Shown one piece after another: positions 1 to 7,889 of a stretch of 64,000 bases of DNA. The DNA lies in the NCBI GenBank assembly GCA_031287575.1, contig JAITSV010000081.1, forward strand, positions 1-64,000, in the 5' to 3' direction. Under the pieces are notes generated by a model. It did not search any database. It saw only the letters and a program-made list of their open reading frames with translations, and was not told the origin of the DNA. The stretch's first letter is position 1, and every line of letters starts with the position of its first letter. Origin of the DNA: Desulfovibrio sp. (GTDB taxonomy: Bacteria > Desulfobacterota > Desulfovibrionia > Desulfovibrionales > Desulfovibrionaceae). The position numbers were made by a program, and so were the translations under genes.

Positions 1-2
1 AG

Positions 3-173
3 TCTTCCGCCACGGCGGGCAAGCCCGTGGCCAAAAAGGCTGTCCCGGCCAAAAAGCAGGCGGTCAAGAAGCCCGGCGCCCAGAAGCAGCCCGCCAAGGC
101 CCCTGCCAAAAAGGCAGACGGCAACCCTGCGGCGAAACAGGCCCCCAAGGCAGCCCCCAAGCCCACTGTCTAG
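3..173 (+). CDS. 3' end of a protein with a Lys/Ala/Pro-rich tail (partial)
   Basis: The window opens inside a reading frame that closes at TAG 171-173. The 56 visible residues are almost only Lys, Ala, Pro, Gln and Val, with recurring AKK, PAKK and QAPKAAPK-like units and no folded domain. Such basic tails occur at the C-termini of nucleic-acid-binding proteins such as histone-like proteins or topoisomerase I, but the functional part lies outside the window, so no function can be assigned. The frame is chosen because it is the only one with a compositionally coherent product and a stop just before the long non-coding gap. Confidence 0.55.
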   Translation, partial: SSATAGKPVAKKAVPAKKQAVKKPGAQKQPAKAPAKKADGNPAAKQAPKAAPKPTV

Positions 174-595
174 GCGGTTCGTCCACTGGCCACCGTCACG
201 CAGGGCGCGCCCCGGTCGGGACAGTACCCTTCAGGCCCCTCCGATGGGGTGTGGCGGGAAGTGGCGTGGCGGTGATTTTCGACGGTGCGTCCGGAATGTT
301 GGGGAAAGGTCCGGCCGTGCGCTGAAACGGTGCGCCGCCGGGCCTTTTGCATGCGGTGCCGCACGGCCCCATGGGGGTGAAAGGGGTGGATGTGCGCGCG
401 GAAAGGGCGCGGCAACGCCTGTCGGAGTGGCCCGCCGCGTCGATTTCACTTGAATTCCAAGCCCGAAGGGCCTATGTCTGCGGTGCCGGAGACGGGCCTT
501 GCCTGACCCGGCCTTGCCAGTCGGGCCGATCTGGCCAGCACGGTCTGGTCCTGCTGGTCCTGTCCGTTTTGTCCGGTCCCGCCGGTCCTGTCGTC

Positions 596-655
596 CCGGC
601 AGTCCGGTCCGCCCGGTCCGCCCGGTCCGCCCGGTCCGGTCCGCCCGGTCCGGCA
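596..655. repeat. Short tandem repeat, 9-bp unit CCGGTCCGC
   Basis: A run of CCGGTCCGC-type units with slightly varying spacing lies in the gap upstream of rpmH. It is simple-sequence DNA, not a CRISPR array, because there are no spacers. Open frames across it in several phases are side effects of the composition. Confidence 0.7.
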
Positions 656-700
656 TCCCTTGGTCGCATGCGGCCCCGTGCCCGGCATGGCAGCCTGCGC

Positions 701-729
701 TTGACGCGGGCCTGCATACCGGGTAAACA
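701..729 (+). promoter_or_regulatory. Putative sigma-70 promoter of the rpmH operon
   Basis: TTGACG (701-706) and TAAACA (724-729) are separated by 17 bases and lie 33 bases upstream of the rpmH start. The -35 box matches the consensus in five of six bases; the -10 box is weaker. A GGAG Shine-Dalgarno sequence follows at about 751, before ATG 762. Confidence 0.45.
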
Positions 730-761
730 GGTCCGTTCATATTTTTTGAAGGAGAAATTCC

Positions 762-899
762 ATGTCGAAGAGAACCTACCAGCCCAGCAAAATCCGCCGC
801 AAGCGCACCTTCGGCTTCCGCGTCCGCATGAGCACCGCCAACGGTCGCGCCGTCATTCGTCGTCGTCGTGCCAAGGGGCGCAAGAGATTAGCTCTCTAG
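762..899 (+). CDS. rpmH: 50S ribosomal protein L34
   Basis: The 45-residue product begins [20 protein letters not shown] and ends in an Arg/Lys-rich tail closing with KGRKRLAL. It is the complete, standard-length L34, a basic protein bound to 23S rRNA in the large subunit. The AAGGAG ribosome-binding site 6-7 bases before the ATG is strong. It heads the cluster rpmH-rnpA-yidD-yidC-jag-mnmE, whose order is widely conserved in bacteria. The neighbouring rnpA frame stays open through this whole gene in another phase, which matters for the rnpA start (see rnpA). Confidence 0.97.
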   Translation: MSKRTYQPSKIRRKRTFGFRVRMSTANGRAVIRRRRAKGRKRLAL

Positions 900-1429
900 T
901 CTTCCCACGGCACAATCGACTTGTCCGCAGGCCTGACTACCTGGCCTGTTACGACAGGGGACGCCGTCTCTTTACCAAGCATTTCGTCCTGTTCGTCCTA
1001 TTCGACCTGGATCGCACGGCCAGCCCGGAAGGGTGGCGCCTGGGGCTGGCCGTTACCAGGAAGACGGGGTCGGCCGTGCAGCGCAACCGCGTCAAGCGGG
1101 TGCTGCGCGAGTTTTTTCGGCTCCACCGCGCATTGATGCCCGATGACGTGGACGTCATCGTGGTGCCCAAGCGCCACCTCAAGCCCGAGCGGGTCACACT
1201 CGCCCTCGTCACCCAGGAACTCCTGCCCCTGCTGCCGGAACTTCGCGCCCACCATGGCGCGGACGACCGCACCGGCGCCCCCAGGCCGGAGGCAGCCGTG
1301 GCGGATGGTTCCGGACCGGTGCCCTCCGGACCCGAAGCGGCCACGCCGCGCACGGCTCCATCAGGCACCGCCTCCACCGACGAGGTCCGGCCAGGCACGG
1401 CCCGCGAGGCGGAAACCGGAGCGCAATGA
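887..1429 (+). CDS. rnpA: Ribonuclease P protein component
   Basis: The protein contains the RnpA signature [13 protein letters not shown] and the N-terminal fold starting [20 protein letters not shown]. It binds the RNase P RNA and helps mature tRNA 5' ends. No ATG, GTG or TTG lies in this frame between the rpmH start region and the conserved part. I place the start at ATT 887, eight bases after AAGGGG, giving about 180 residues that overlap the end of rpmH. An alternative is an upstream start in a frame that stays open across all of rpmH, as described for Thermus rnpA. A tail of about 60 residues rich in Ala, Pro, Gly and Thr follows the conserved domain. It overlaps yidD by four bases (ATGA). 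Confidence 0.85.
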   Translation: MSSLVFPRHNRLVRRPDYLACYDRGRRLFTKHFVLFVLFDLDRTASPEGWRLGLAVTRKTGSAVQRNRVKRVLREFFRLHRALMPDDVDVIVVPKRHLKPERVTLALVTQELLPLLPELRAHHGADDRTGAPRPEAAVADGSGPVPSGPEAATPRTAPSGTASTDEVRPGTAREAETGAQ

Positions 1430-1743
1430 GCACCTTACCGCGCGAACTGGTCGTGTGGCCCATCCGCTGCTACCAGCGCTTCATCTCGCCTTGTCTTCCG
1501 CCCGCCTGCCGGTACGTGCCGACCTGTTCCGCCTACGCCGCCGAGGCCGTGCTGACGCATGGCATCGTGCGCGGCCTGCTGCTGGCCTGCCGGCGGTTGC
1601 TGCGCTGCCACCCGTGGTGCGCAGGCGGGTATGATCCCGTGCCCCCGCCCCGGCATTCCGGTAGCGCCGCCCCCGGCGCTACCGCCACCGCAACAGCCAG
1701 ACACGCAACCGCACAGGAGCTGTCGATCTCCCATGGAAAGTAA
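1426..1743 (+). CDS. yidD: Membrane protein insertion efficiency factor YidD
   Basis: The product has 105 residues. It carries the compact YidD pattern: an amphipathic N-terminus ([20 protein letters not shown]), the Cys-rich segment [15 protein letters not shown], and the motif [14 protein letters not shown]. YidD is a small membrane-associated factor that helps YidC insert proteins. The C-terminal 30 residues are low-complexity Ala/Thr/Gly. It starts inside the rnpA stop and overlaps the yidC start by 11 bases, so translation is probably coupled. Confidence 0.93.
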   Translation: MSTLPRELVVWPIRCYQRFISPCLPPACRYVPTCSAYAAEAVLTHGIVRGLLLACRRLLRCHPWCAGGYDPVPPPRHSGSAAPGATATATARHATAQELSISHGK

Positions 1744-3343
1744 GCGCGCCATCATCGCCATCGCCTTGAGCTTCGTGGTCCTCGTGGGCTGGAGCTACCT
1801 TGCCGATCACATGGGCTGGAACGGTCAGCCCGCTCCCCAGGCCCAGCAGGAAGAAGCCGCCCCGCAGTCGGCCCCCCAGGCTGCCTCGCAGGCCGCCGCG
1901 CCCGCTCCCCGCGCCGAAGCCCCCGTCTTCCTGCCGTCCGCCGGGCGCGAGGTGACGGTTGCCACGCCGCTGTACAAGGCCGTGCTGCATTCCGGCGGCG
2001 GCGTGCTGAAGCATTTCAGCCTGACGCGCTACCGGACGGCCATCACCGCCGGTGCCCCGGCCGTGGACATGGTGGACACCGCCTCCACGGTCATGTCGCC
2101 CCTGGGCCTGCTGATCAACGGCCAGCCTTCGTGGAACACCGGGCAGTGGTCCTTCGACGGTGGCGACCTGTCCCTGGGCGCCGGGCAGTCCGGCGTGCTG
2201 ACCTTTACCGGCGAGGTGGACGGCGTGCGCGTCGTGCGCGAACTGACCTTCAGCGCCGACACCTACCTTATCTCCGAAAAGGTGCGCCTGGCCCCGCTGG
2301 CCGATGCGCGCACCGTGCGTCTGGGCTTTACCGTGGGCACGGGCAACCTGTCGCCCAACGGCGGCCAGTACGACCACACCCGCGTGGCCTGGCTGCACGA
2401 GGGTTCGTTCAGCGAAAAGACCAGCGCCTCCGACCTTGAAAAGGGCGTGCTGGAAACCGGCACCCTGAGCTGGGGCGCGGTGATGAGCAACTACTTCCTG
2501 GTGGCGGCGGCCCCGGTCGACACCACCGGCGTCACCCTGAAGGGCAAGTTGCAGGAAGGCGTGTACCGCGTGGCCATGGAGCGCGGCGACGTGTCCATCC
2601 CCGCTGGCGGCGAAACCACCGTGGCGTGCAACTACTGGTTCGGCCCCAAGGATCGCGGCCTGCTGAAGGAAGCGCCCAACCAGCTGTCCGAGGCCATCAA
2701 CCTTGGCTGGTTCAGCATCATCGCCCGTCCGCTGGTGGACCTGCTGGAGTTCTTCCACAAGTACGTGGGCAACTACGGCGTGGCCATCATCCTGCTGACC
2801 GTGCTCATCAAGCTGGTGTTCTGGCCGCTTTCGCACAAGAGCTACAAGTCCATGGAGCAGATGAAGAAGCTGCAACCCATGCTCCAGAAGCTGCGCGAAA
2901 AGCACGGCGACGACCGCGAGAAGATGAACGAAGAGATGATGCGCCTGTACAAGACCTACAAGGTCAACCCGGCGGGCGGCTGCCTGCCCATGCTGGTGCA
3001 GATCCCCGTCTTCTTCGGCCTGTACCAGGCGTTGCTGAACGCCATCGAACTGCGCCACGCCTCGTTCGTCACGCATCTGCCGTTCACCGACATGGTCTGG
3101 CTGGCCGACCTTTCGGCCAAGGACCCCTACTACATCACCCCCATCGTCATGGGCGCCACCATGCTGTTGCAGCAGAAGCTGACGCCCGCCCCCGGCGACC
3201 CGACCCAGGCCAAGATCATGATGTTCATGCCCGTGGTGTTCACCTTCATGTTCCTGAGCTTCCCGTCGGGCCTCGTGGTGTACTGGCTGTGCAACAACGT
3301 GCTGTCCATCGCGCAGCAGTGGTGGATGCTCCGCAAGGCATAG
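1733..3343 (+). CDS. yidC: Membrane protein insertase YidC
   Basis: The 536-residue protein has an N-terminal membrane anchor (residues about 5-24), an Ala/Gln/Pro-rich linker, a large periplasmic domain to about residue 325, and a five-helix insertase core at the C-terminus. This is the Gram-negative architecture. In the core, [20 protein letters not shown] matches the first core helix and cytoplasmic loop; a Lys stands where the E. coli protein has its groove Arg. YidC inserts inner-membrane proteins alone or with SecYEG. The ATG at 1733 is preceded by GGAG at 1716-1719 and lies inside the end of yidD. A 159-base gap separates it from jag. Confidence 0.97.
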   Translation: MESKRAIIAIALSFVVLVGWSYLADHMGWNGQPAPQAQQEEAAPQSAPQAASQAAAPAPRAEAPVFLPSAGREVTVATPLYKAVLHSGGGVLKHFSLTRYRTAITAGAPAVDMVDTASTVMSPLGLLINGQPSWNTGQWSFDGGDLSLGAGQSGVLTFTGEVDGVRVVRELTFSADTYLISEKVRLAPLADARTVRLGFTVGTGNLSPNGGQYDHTRVAWLHEGSFSEKTSASDLEKGVLETGTLSWGAVMSNYFLVAAAPVDTTGVTLKGKLQEGVYRVAMERGDVSIPAGGETTVACNYWFGPKDRGLLKEAPNQLSEAINLGWFSIIARPLVDLLEFFHKYVGNYGVAIILLTVLIKLVFWPLSHKSYKSMEQMKKLQPMLQKLREKHGDDREKMNEEMMRLYKTYKVNPAGGCLPMLVQIPVFFGLYQALLNAIELRHASFVTHLPFTDMVWLADLSAKDPYYITPIVMGATMLLQQKLTPAPGDPTQAKIMMFMPVVFTFMFLSFPSGLVVYWLCNNVLSIAQQWWMLRKA

Positions 3344-3502
3344 GAAGGCCCTTTCGCCCCTCATCGCCCGCTCCGCGCGGGCGGTGGGGCGGCCGCGCAC
3401 CGGGCGCGCGTCCGCATGACGGGCGCATGACCGCGCGATGGGCCGACCGCCCGCAAGGCAGCTTCCGCTCCGCCCCCTTCCCTCCCACTTCGAGGTGACA
3501 GC

Positions 3503-5089
3503 ATGGATGGATACAAGGAGTTTCAGGGGAAAAGTCTCGACGATGCCATTCGCGAGGCCTGCTCCTACTTCGACGCCCCGCGCGAGAAGCTCGAGATAGA
3601 CATCGTCCAGGATGCCAAGTCCGGCATCTTCGGCATCGTGGGCGCGCGCAAGGCCAAGATCCGCGCGCGCCGCGCCCAGATAGGGCAGATAGGCCGCCTG
3701 GCTTCGTCAGCACAATCCGCGCAATCGGGCCAGTCGGGCCAATCCGTCGGGACGGGCCAGTCGGCCGCGCCCGGTACCACGGACACCTTCGCCACCAACG
3801 GCACCTCTTCCACCGTGCAGCCCCGTGACGAACGGGGCGCCGCTACCGCAGAAACCGGAGAGGCGGAAGCCGGCGAATCCCGTGCCCTCCATCCGCGTGA
3901 CGAGCGTCCCCGCCGTGAACGCGGTGAAGCCGCCCCGGCCATGGCCGAGGGCGTTGCGGGTGTCGATGCCCATGACGACGCCGCATCCGCCGACGATGAC
4001 GACGAACGCAGACCGGATGGCGAACGCAACGGTCGCCGTCGCCGCCGTGGTGGCCGTGGCCGCCGTGAACGTGACGGCGAAGCCCGTGGCGACAACGGAG
4101 ACCGGGGCGACCGCGATGACCGTGGTGACCGTGGTGACCGTGGTGACAGGCCCGGCCAGCCCCGCGAGACCAACGGTGAGTCTGCCGAAGGTGCCGCGCC
4201 CGACGATTCCCGTCCCGGCGGCAGGTCCGCTCGCACCCCACGTGCGCCGCAGGCCCCGCGCGAAGCTCGTCCCGCACGCCAGCCGCAGGATGGAGAATCC
4301 GGCGCGCAGGCGGGACAGCAGGAGCGCCGTGGTGGCCCTCGTCGCAACGGCGAGAGGCCGGAACGCCCCGAGCGTTCTGACCGGCCCGATCGGCCCGATC
4401 GGCCCGAACGGGCCGAGCGCCCGGCCCGATCGACCAGTCCTGAAAGACCGTCCAGGCAAGAGCGGCACCCCAGGCCCGGACGGCCCATGGGTGACGCAGG
4501 CCTGGGCATGCCGGATATGCCGGATATGCCCGATATGCCCGATATGCCAAATATGTTGGACATGCTGGACGGGGCCGACGAGCACGGCGGCGACGGCCTG
4601 CCGGAAATCCCGCTGGAACAGCTGGACCGGGAGCAGGTGACCCAGGTGGCCGTGGAGGTCATGGAACGCCTGGTCACCCCGGTCATCGGCGAAGCGGGCT
4701 TCACCGTGGAACTGGCCGAAGGCCGCGTCAACGTTTCCGTGGATTGCGGCGAGAATTCCGGGCTGCTCATCGGCCGCGAAGGACAGACCCTGTCGGCGTT
4801 GCAGTACCTGGCCTCGCGCATCGTGTCGCGCAAGCTCGGCGCCTCGGTGCGAGTGCAGCTGGATTCCGGCGACTACCGCGAACGCCAGGACGACAAGCTG
4901 CGCGACATCGCCCTGCACCTGGCCGAAAAGGTGCGCGCCACCGGCAAGCCGCAGTCCACCCGTCCGCTCAGTTCGTACCACCGCCGGGTGGTGCACGTGA
5001 CCCTGCAGGACGACGAAGAGGTGGTCACCCGCAGCAAGGGCGACGGCCCGCTGAAGCGGGTCATCATCATGCGCAAGAAGAAAGGGTAG
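3503..5089 (+). CDS. jag: RNA-binding protein Jag/KhpB with a giant repetitive linker
   Basis: The 528-residue protein has an N-terminal Jag domain (residues 1-52), a very long disordered linker (about 60-365), a KH domain (about 375-450, with the loop IGREGQ) and a C-terminal R3H domain (STRPLSSYHRRVVH). Jag/KhpB binds RNA and is usually encoded next to yidC, as here. Typical family members are about 200-330 residues, so the linker is exceptional. It holds GDR repeats, RPDRPERPER repeats and a MPD-type repeat near residues 334-350, each encoded by in-frame 9- or 12-bp DNA repeats. A GAGGTG ribosome-binding site precedes ATG 3503. The TAG stop is the first base triplet of a dispersed repeat. 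Confidence 0.95.
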   Translation: MDGYKEFQGKSLDDAIREACSYFDAPREKLEIDIVQDAKSGIFGIVGARKAKIRARRAQIGQIGRLASSAQSAQSGQSGQSVGTGQSAAPGTTDTFATNGTSSTVQPRDERGAATAETGEAEAGESRALHPRDERPRRERGEAAPAMAEGVAGVDAHDDAASADDDDERRPDGERNGRRRRRGGRGRRERDGEARGDNGDRGDRDDRGDRGDRGDRPGQPRETNGESAEGAAPDDSRPGGRSARTPRAPQAPREARPARQPQDGESGAQAGQQERRGGPRRNGERPERPERSDRPDRPDRPERAERPARSTSPERPSRQERHPRPGRPMGDAGLGMPDMPDMPDMPDMPNMLDMLDGADEHGGDGLPEIPLEQLDREQVTQVAVEVMERLVTPVIGEAGFTVELAEGRVNVSVDCGENSGLLIGREGQTLSALQYLASRIVSRKLGASVRVQLDSGDYRERQDDKLRDIALHLAEKVRATGKPQSTRPLSSYHRRVVHVTLQDDEEVVTRSKGDGPLKRVIIMRKKKG

Positions 5090-5309
5090 GGGCTGTCTCC
5101 AAATTGTCCTTTCGCCCGTTGGCTTCCGACCCGAAGGGCGCGAAGCGTGGCCGTTAGGCGAGCGCGTAGCGCGAGTCTTACGGGCATCGTGCGCAACGAG
5201 GTCAAACTTCACCTGCCATATCGGTCGAATACGATAAGAGTATACTTCCTCATGGCGTGCTTGTTTTCCTTGCCAACGGACGAAAAACCTAATTTTGAAA
5301 CAGCCCCTA
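5087..5309 (+). repeat. Stop-codon-linked structured repeat, copy A (long form)
   Basis: The element starts at the jag TAG. Its left end reads GGGGCTGTCTCCAAATTGTC and its right end closes with AATTTTGAAACAGCCCC, an imperfect terminal inverted repeat flanked by TA on both sides (5087-5088 and 5308-5309). Inside are a GACCCGAAGGGCGCGAAGCG block with a hairpin module (about 5136-5192), then the core GTCAAAC...GGTCGAATACG...GAGTATAC...GTTTTCCTTGCCAACG. It is in the same orientation as jag. Confidence 0.85.
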
Positions 5310-5506
5310 GGCCGACCGACTCCGCCGGGGCGGCACAGCCTCCTGGGCGCGCGGACGGCGCATTCCGTTCGCGCCAGGCGGCGGACACATATCGTCGAAT
5401 CGCGTCGCGGGGGAGGCCCACTGGGTTTCCCCCGTTCGCGTCCGCAAGGGCGCGTGCCCGCCGGGTCCGTGGGACCGGGCAGGGGAGCAGCGCCGGGGAG
5501 CACGCC

Positions 5507-6940
5507 ATGCGGCAGGAAGGCAGCATCGTCGCCATAGCCACCCCACCCGGACACGGGGGGGTGGGCATCGTTCGCGTCAGCGGGCCGGAAAGCCATGCCA
5601 TTCTGGGGCGGCTGTTCCTGCCCGCTTCGCCGCGTTTTGCCGGGTTCCGGCCCTGGACGCTGCACCGGGGCCGCGTGTGCGACGCCACGGGCGCGCCGCT
5701 GGATGACGTGCTGGCCGTGGCCATGCCCGGCCCGCGCACCTTTACCGGCGAGGACGTGGCGGAAATTCACTGCCACGGCGGTCCTGCCGTGCTGGCGGCG
5801 GTGCTGGAGGCGGCCTGCGCCTGCGGGGCGCAGCTTGCCGGGCGGGGCGAATTCACCCGGCGGGCCTTTCTGAACGGTCGCATGGACCTGACCCAGGCCG
5901 AAGCCGTGGCCGAAATGATCGCCGCGCCCGCGCAGGGCGGGCTGCGTCTGGCCCAGGCCCGGTTGCAGGGGCTGCTGGGTGTGCGGGTGGCGGAACTTCG
6001 GGCACGCCTGCTGGACCTGCGCGCGCAGGTATGCGTGGCCGTGGACTTTCCGGAGGACGAGGTGGACTGCCTTGCACCCGAGGCCTTCGTGGCCGAATGC
6101 GATGGGGTGGCCGCCGGGGTGCGCGGGCTGCTGTCCGCCCAGCAGCGGGGCCGCTGCTGGCAGGAGGGCGCGCTGCTGGTGCTGGCCGGGCACGTCAACG
6201 CGGGCAAGTCCAGCCTGATGAACGCCCTGCTGGGCCGCCGCCGGGCCATCGTCACCGACATGCCCGGCACCACGCGCGATTTCATCGAGGAACCGGTGCA
6301 ACTGGCCGGGCTGCCGGTGCGCCTGGTGGACACGGCAGGCCTGCGCGACACCGGCGACATCGTGGAGCAGGAGGGCGTGCGCATCAGCCGCGACCTGGTG
6401 GCCCAGGCCGACCTGGTCCTGCTGGTGGTGGACGCCGCCGCCGGACTTGGCCATGCCGAGCGCGAACTGCTGCGCCAGGTGCGCGACCAGCATGCTCACG
6501 TGGGCAAGCCGACTGGCCGGGTGCTGGTGGTGCTGAACAAGACCGATCTTGCCAATGGGGGCGAATCCGGTGCCGCCTTCCCGTGCCCGCGAGAGGTAGA
6601 GGGCTGCCCCTGCGTGGCCGTTTCCGCCCTGCGCGGACAAGGTGTGGACGAACTGGCCGCCGCCGCGCGGGCCATGGTATTGATCGGGCTTGGCGAGAGC
6701 GATGCAGGCGGTGAGCCGGAATCCGGCGATCTTGCCCCCAACCTGCGTCAGGCTCAGGCGTTGCGCCGTGCGCTGGACGAACTGGATGCCCTGATGGCGG
6801 ACGTCCGCGCCGGGGTGCCCTACGACCTGTGCTCGGTGCGACTGGACGGTGCCTGCGCCGTGCTTTCCGAAATCACCGGAGAGACCACCCCCGCAGAGGT
6901 GCTGGAGCATATTTTTTCTTCGTTCTGCATCGGGAAATAG
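5507..6940 (+). CDS. mnmE: tRNA uridine-5-carboxymethylaminomethyl modification GTPase MnmE
   Basis: The 477-residue protein has the N-terminal tetrahydrofolate-binding domain ([20 protein letters not shown]), a helical middle domain with an inserted G domain, and the C-terminal FCIGK with its conserved Cys. G1 is GHVNAGKSS (residues 228-236), slightly unlike the usual GRPNAGKSS; the DMPGTTRD switch segment and NKTD (344-347) are intact. With MnmG it modifies the wobble uridine of certain tRNAs. ATG 5507 follows GGGGAG at about 5494, preferred over upstream in-frame codons that lie in the repeat. It follows jag across repeat copy A. Confidence 0.96.
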   Translation: MRQEGSIVAIATPPGHGGVGIVRVSGPESHAILGRLFLPASPRFAGFRPWTLHRGRVCDATGAPLDDVLAVAMPGPRTFTGEDVAEIHCHGGPAVLAAVLEAACACGAQLAGRGEFTRRAFLNGRMDLTQAEAVAEMIAAPAQGGLRLAQARLQGLLGVRVAELRARLLDLRAQVCVAVDFPEDEVDCLAPEAFVAECDGVAAGVRGLLSAQQRGRCWQEGALLVLAGHVNAGKSSLMNALLGRRRAIVTDMPGTTRDFIEEPVQLAGLPVRLVDTAGLRDTGDIVEQEGVRISRDLVAQADLVLLVVDAAAGLGHAERELLRQVRDQHAHVGKPTGRVLVVLNKTDLANGGESGAAFPCPREVEGCPCVAVSALRGQGVDELAAAARAMVLIGLGESDAGGEPESGDLAPNLRQAQALRRALDELDALMADVRAGVPYDLCSVRLDGACAVLSEITGETTPAEVLEHIFSSFCIGK

Positions 6941-6993
6941 GTGAAATTCGTCTTGTAACGGGACCACTGCGAAGTATACTGCCCATCCGCCCC

Positions 6994-7009
6994 TTGTGAC
7001 CTGCGTCAC
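6994..7009. promoter_or_regulatory. CRP/FNR-family-type palindrome upstream of the Fe-S genes
   Basis: TTGTGACCTGCGTCACC contains GTGA-N6-TCAC symmetry about 60 bases before the ATG at 7069. This half-site is typical of CRP/FNR-family regulators; in Desulfovibrio the HcpR family is a candidate. A second site of the same form lies upstream of the cupin gene. Confidence 0.4.
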
Positions 7010-7068
7010 CGACCGGAACCCGCCGCCGTGCCACGGTGCACGCATGGCGGACACGCCACAGGAGTATC

Positions 7069-7872
7069 ATGTCCGATCGCGCTCCCTCTCCCTTCATCGT
7101 CAACGGTTGTCGAGGTACGACCGTTGCCTCCTCTCGCGGGGGCACCTGCCGCTTTTCCCTGCCCGTGCCGGATGGCTTTCTGGCCCGGCTGGAACGGGTG
7201 GTGGCCGAAAGCGGCTGGCCGGACTTCCTGCGCGACGTGGTGCGCGGTCCCATCCTGCACCATCATGCCTTCCGGGTGGCGGTGTCCGCGTGTCCCAACG
7301 GCTGTTCGCGCCCGCACATCGCGGACGTGGGCATCATCCGGGCCTGGACGCCGGGCCGCGCTACCGATGCCTGTACCCGTTGCGGGTTGTGCGAGCGGCT
7401 GTGCCCCGACCACGCCATGACGGTTGAAGATGACGGCCCGCGCCTGCACCCCGAAAACTGTCTTTCCTGCGGGCTGTGCATCAAGCGTTGCCCGGAAAAG
7501 GCCCTGCCCGTGGCCCGCGAGGGCTGGCGGGTGGTGGTGGGTGGCCGCCTTGGCCGCCGCCCCCGGCTGGCCACCGAACTGGACGGACTGGACGAAGTGC
7601 CCGGCGCTTCCGGCTTTCCCGGCCAGTCGCACCTGCTGGACGACGACGGCGTGGTGCGCGCCCTGCGCAACGCGCTGGCGTGGTACATGCGCGAATACCG
7701 GCTGCACCTGCGCTTTGGCGACCTGGTGGCCTCAGACCCCGCCACGGCGGCGCGTCTGGCGGGTACCCTGCCGGGGCCGGTGCGCACCCCTGAAAAGATG
7801 CCCCCCATGCGCTTCGACACCCCGGACCCGGAAACCGGAGAAGGGGAGGGCGCGGCGGGCGCAACCCCGTAG
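7069..7872 (+). CDS. Sulfite/nitrite reductase-like 4Fe-4S protein
   Basis: The 267-residue protein contains ACPNGCSRPHIADVGI (around residues 75-90), which resembles the second cysteine pair of siroheme-4Fe-4S reductases. Directly after it come two ferredoxin clusters, CTRCGLCERLCP and CLSCGLCIKRCP. The first C-x5-C pair of true siroheme reductases is absent, and the protein is half their length, so it is probably an electron-transfer relative and not a full reductase. ATG 7069 has AGGAG at 7060-7064; the upstream in-frame ATG at 7036 lacks one. It lies 17 bases before the membrane Fe-S gene and probably forms a unit with it. Confidence 0.8.
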   Translation: MSDRAPSPFIVNGCRGTTVASSRGGTCRFSLPVPDGFLARLERVVAESGWPDFLRDVVRGPILHHHAFRVAVSACPNGCSRPHIADVGIIRAWTPGRATDACTRCGLCERLCPDHAMTVEDDGPRLHPENCLSCGLCIKRCPEKALPVAREGWRVVVGGRLGRRPRLATELDGLDEVPGASGFPGQSHLLDDDGVVRALRNALAWYMREYRLHLRFGDLVASDPATAARLAGTLPGPVRTPEKMPPMRFDTPDPETGEGEGAAGATP

Positions 7873-7889
7873 CTTCTCCGTTCACGCGC

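Larger units (their letters stand above)
174..761. other. Non-coding gap before rpmH with simple repeats
   Basis: No convincing gene is present in these 588 bases. The stretch from about 520 to 655 is low-complexity CCGGTC-type sequence. A promoter and ribosome-binding site for rpmH lie at its right end. Confidence 0.6.

Noticed and set aside
596-655. Possible CRISPR array
   Set aside because: Units are 9 bp without spacers or leader and no cas genes are present.
231-740. Collagen-like G-x-y open frames on the minus strand upstream of rpmH
   Set aside because: They arise from CCGGTC simple repeats, exist in several frames at once, and have no ribosome-binding site.
3707-7054. A 1,100-codon open frame on the minus strand opposite jag and mnmE
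   Set aside because: It is the shadow of two well-supported genes in a GC-rich genome and its product is low-complexity His/Ala/Gly.
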